Shown: positions 61,424-64,000 of the stretch, in pieces
How positions within the stretch are numbered: the stretch's first letter is position 1
Layout of the letters: each line of letters starts with the position of its first letter
NCBI RefSeq assembly: GCF_042100115.1
Contig: NC_091275.1
Location: forward strand, 1,860,001 to 1,924,000
Reading direction: 5' to 3'
Source: Alternaria dauci
Taxonomy: Eukaryota > Ascomycota > Dothideomycetes > Pleosporales > Pleosporaceae
Length of the DNA stretch: 64,000 nucleotides
Notes under the pieces: generated by a model
Seen by the model: only the letters and a program-made list of their open reading frames with translations
Told to the model about the DNA's origin: nothing
Databases searched by the model: none
Program-made: the position numbers and the translations under genes

Positions 61424-62152
61424 GATGCTTAACGGGCCATTGCGTTCGTGCGATCGCATGCCGAGAGCATTGGCTTGCAGATATTCTTTGATTAGGCGTG
61501 AATCTTTTGGATACCTCTCGAACTCCGGCGCCATTGTGGGTAGCGTTCTCTTTCATCAACTATCAACTTGTTCATTTCTACTCTGCGTGTTTTCCTTCAA
61601 CCTCGGCCAGTTGCAACATGACGTCCGAGACACAGCAGGCGGACATGACGTGCTTGTCGACGAGAGAGGGCAAACTGTGAGGAAGCTAGAACGGGGCATT
61701 GCGCATTCGATTTCAACACTAACTGCAGCGGATACAGTATCTTGCTTCACTCTCTGCACGCTGCGTGCAAAAATGCTTCCCCACGTGGCTTACCCCTCTT
61801 TTAAAATGAGGTGACCCAGAGGCGCGTTTGTTGTCGTTACTATTGGCGTTGCCTATATCTATCACGACTGTGTCTTGTTAAACAACAGGATTCATGGCCG
61901 TAGATAGCTTTCTGCCTCAACAGCTGTGTAACGCCAAACCCTCATCTGTTTTCTGAACCCGAACCTCGATTTGCGTGACTTTTGCAAGTTGCAAGTTTCG
62001 AATGCTAACACTTTTGTGTCGAGATAGGCAATTCGAGCATTTCGCACTATTCGAGCTACTACCACCCACATTGGTTGCCTTCTAGGCCCTTTCACCCATT
62101 CAACTTCTGACAATTTGGAGCAAATCACCCACCTGGACGACGCGTTGAAATC
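61424..62152. other. Intergenic region after CDC42
   Basis: These 729 bp hold the CDC42 3' UTR and the promoter of the next plus-strand gene. No further gene is supported. Confidence 0.45.
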
Positions 62153-64000
62153 ATGTCCTACCGACACGACGATGATAGGAAGCGCCCGCCGCCAATTGCT
62201 GTCCCATACCCGCTGCCCCCTCCGCGGCCTCCTCCAGACACCGCGCCTACCGACCAGCAGAGGCAACAGCACACCAGGAACGCGTCCAGTTCAGCCAAAG
62301 GCCAGCGCTCTGCCGGTACTACCCCGCTACTTTCGCCTGTAGAGTCGCATCCTCCAGCTTCAGGTTCAGGCCGGAGTCGCAACGCCATGGCCACGTTCAC
62401 CAACTTGATTGAACAGGCACGTGTATCATCTCCCCGCAAGTCGGAACATGGATCTTGGACAGGTAGCAGTTTTGGTTCTACGGCACACTCGAGGCAGTCA
62501 GGGCGCAGTCAAAACGATGCTGCAGCTGCGCAGGCCCGGCTTGAAGCTCTCGACGAAGAGACTGCTAGGGGAAAGATGGAATCTCGTGCTGAGAAGAACC
62601 TGTTCAAGTTGACAGGTCAGATTCCGCCTACACCGACAGCCGGTAAGCAGACATCATCACGTCCATTTTCTGGTACTAAATACTACAGATTCTGCAGACG
62701 AGGATGACGTGTACATTAGAACCCAAGACCTGCGACAGCAATGCCGGATTGCAAATGGAGAGCAACAGCCAGACCGTGACGAGCCAGTCAAGAGTCCCAA
62801 GAGGAAACTCTTCCAGAACCTGCGCAACACTTTCTCTAAATCTTCCAGCGCTGCACCGCCACCGCCGATGCCAAACAAAGCTGCGCAGATTCTTGGAACA
62901 GCAACACGACAGGCTCGCGTCATCCCAGTTCGGCCCATCAAGTCAGCGCGCCCCAAAGAGACAACGCCAAAGAGGGTTTCGCGCTCAGACACTGCAAAGT
63001 CGCTGCCTGCAAAGATTGCTAAGCCGGATAGCTACGCTCATCGCCATCGCAATGGATCGTCGCACGGTAGTCGCTCGATTGGTCGTGGCTCATCTGGCAG
63101 GAGTGGCCCCAGGAAGCAGTATTCTGACATGGGAAACACCCCTCAAGCAACTGAAGTCAACGCCTCGCTCGACTCACTCGAGCCTCCTCCTCCACCAGCG
63201 AAGGATACTCCTCCAGCAGGCCAGAGGTCTGCCAGCCCACTCCGCAGGGCCGTTGCGCCATTGGGCGACCTTCGTGAGAGCTACTCGACCTTCACCGATG
63301 GCATTGCGAATGTGCGATTTCCAGAATTTGGCCTATCTCCTTCTTCTTCAGCTGGCATTCTGCCTGGGGATGGTGGCATGAGCCCCACCAAATTCCTCCC
63401 GTATACTGCAGAGGAGTACTCTAAGCTGGTAGGAGGTGAAGCCATGCAATGGCCCCACCCTGACTGCAACGATTCGCCTAGTAAGGCAGGTGGCAAACAC
63501 CCAGCTCCTTTGGCAAGTGCGAGTCTTGGTGTGTTGCGGCTTCCTCATCCTGACTGCAGGAGTGAGGAGCGTCCGACTGCAACGCTAAGTGACGACAACA
63601 TCAACGACAACGTAGACACGTACAGTCCTCTCCACCCGCGCTTTTACTCTCCGACTCACCTCTCTGCTCGTGGCTTCGCTGAGGGTGAAACTCCATCTAA
63701 CAATGTAAGTCGCATGTTGCTCTTCCCCTCTTACTTTTGATAACAGAGGGGCACTCACCTCGCTCCTTGTCTTCCACTCAAGCGTTTGCTCTTATTCGCC
63801 CCTAATACTCTGCCTTCGCTTGTATTGTCCTAGTCATACTCACTAACGACTTTGTCAGTCTGATACCACCCGTCTTCTTTACTCGGTTCCCAGAAGGTCG
63901 CTATCAGTCCTCCATCTTCGCGAAGAATCAAACGACGGCTCAATCAAGATGATCTTCCAGGGAAACCGCCAGGACATCGATTCGCAGTCCCCAACTGCGC
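62153..64000 (+). CDS. Large disordered Ser/Pro-rich protein, 3' part outside window
   Basis: Exons 62153-62642, 62689-63704 and 63859 onward are joined through a 46-nt and a 154-nt intron and stay in frame to the last base, so the gene continues to the right. About 549 residues are visible. The N-terminus is Pro-rich (KRPPPIAVPYPLPPPRPPP). A helical LEALDEETARGKMESRAEKNLFKLTGQIPPTP and ADEDDVYIRTQDL look conserved. A basic stretch KSPKRKLFQNLRNTFSK follows. Two near-repeats of LPHPDC/WPHPDC occur at about residues 415-455. No known domain was recognised in this part; a catalytic or membrane domain might lie beyond the edge. Ser/Pro-rich tails of this kind are common in fungal signalling and polarity proteins, but no function is assigned. 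Confidence 0.75.

Overview
This window is nuclear DNA of a filamentous ascomycete, most likely a Dothideomycete (class inferred from overall gene style, not proven). The evidence is dense protein-coding genes on both strands, nearly all split by 45-65 nt introns with GT..AG ends and CTAAC/CTGAC-like branch points. The families present are also fungal: Zn2Cys6 regulators, a fungal rhodopsin-like membrane protein, a Pex8 peroxin, a LamB/YcsF protein, and arginine-specific CPS small subunit with its attenuator peptide. I reconstructed 25 genes plus one regulatory upstream ORF. Every joined exon set is in frame except one gene that carries an apparent one-base insertion. I recognised no tRNA, rRNA, transposon or CRISPR array.

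Left part (1-14 kb): the 3' part of a fungal viperin runs off the left edge. A divergent pair follows: a biotin-dependent urea-carboxylase-like enzyme and a LamB/YcsF (PxpA-type) protein, together a lactam/5-oxoproline/urea-type nitrogen module. Next come a Cdc4/Pop1-type F-box WD40 protein, a mitochondrial MetX-family serine/homoserine O-acyltransferase (cysA type), and RNase P/MRP subunit Pop3.

Centre (14-36 kb): a 2470-residue ubiquitin-specific protease in eight exons and a Pic2-type mitochondrial phosphate/copper carrier. Then comes an accessory-looking stretch: a CE4 polysaccharide deacetylase with an 11-nt microexon and a frameshift, divergent from an isopenicillin-N-acyltransferase-like (peptidase C45) enzyme, and two divergent Zn2Cys6 transcription factors. 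A NUDT14-like Nudix hydrolase and a C-terminal RING protein close this part.

Right part (37-64 kb): a TMEM170-like membrane protein, PEX8 ending in the peroxisomal signal SKL, a CCCH zinc-finger/coiled-coil protein, a rhodopsin-like 7TM protein, a GRAM-VASt sterol-transfer protein (Lam/Ltc family) and an MIT-like/coiled-coil protein. These are followed by CPA1 preceded by a three-exon arginine attenuator peptide uORF, a secreted GH3 beta-glucosidase, an unusual protein with two tandem Zn2Cys6 clusters at its C-terminus, CDC42, and the 5' part of a disordered protein cut by the right edge.

The genes do not form one large biosynthetic cluster. The functional groupings that stand out are the lactam/nitrogen pair (with GATA-type sites nearby), the arginine-controlled CPA1 leader, and the deacetylase / acyltransferase-like / twin-regulator neighbourhood at 25-33 kb.
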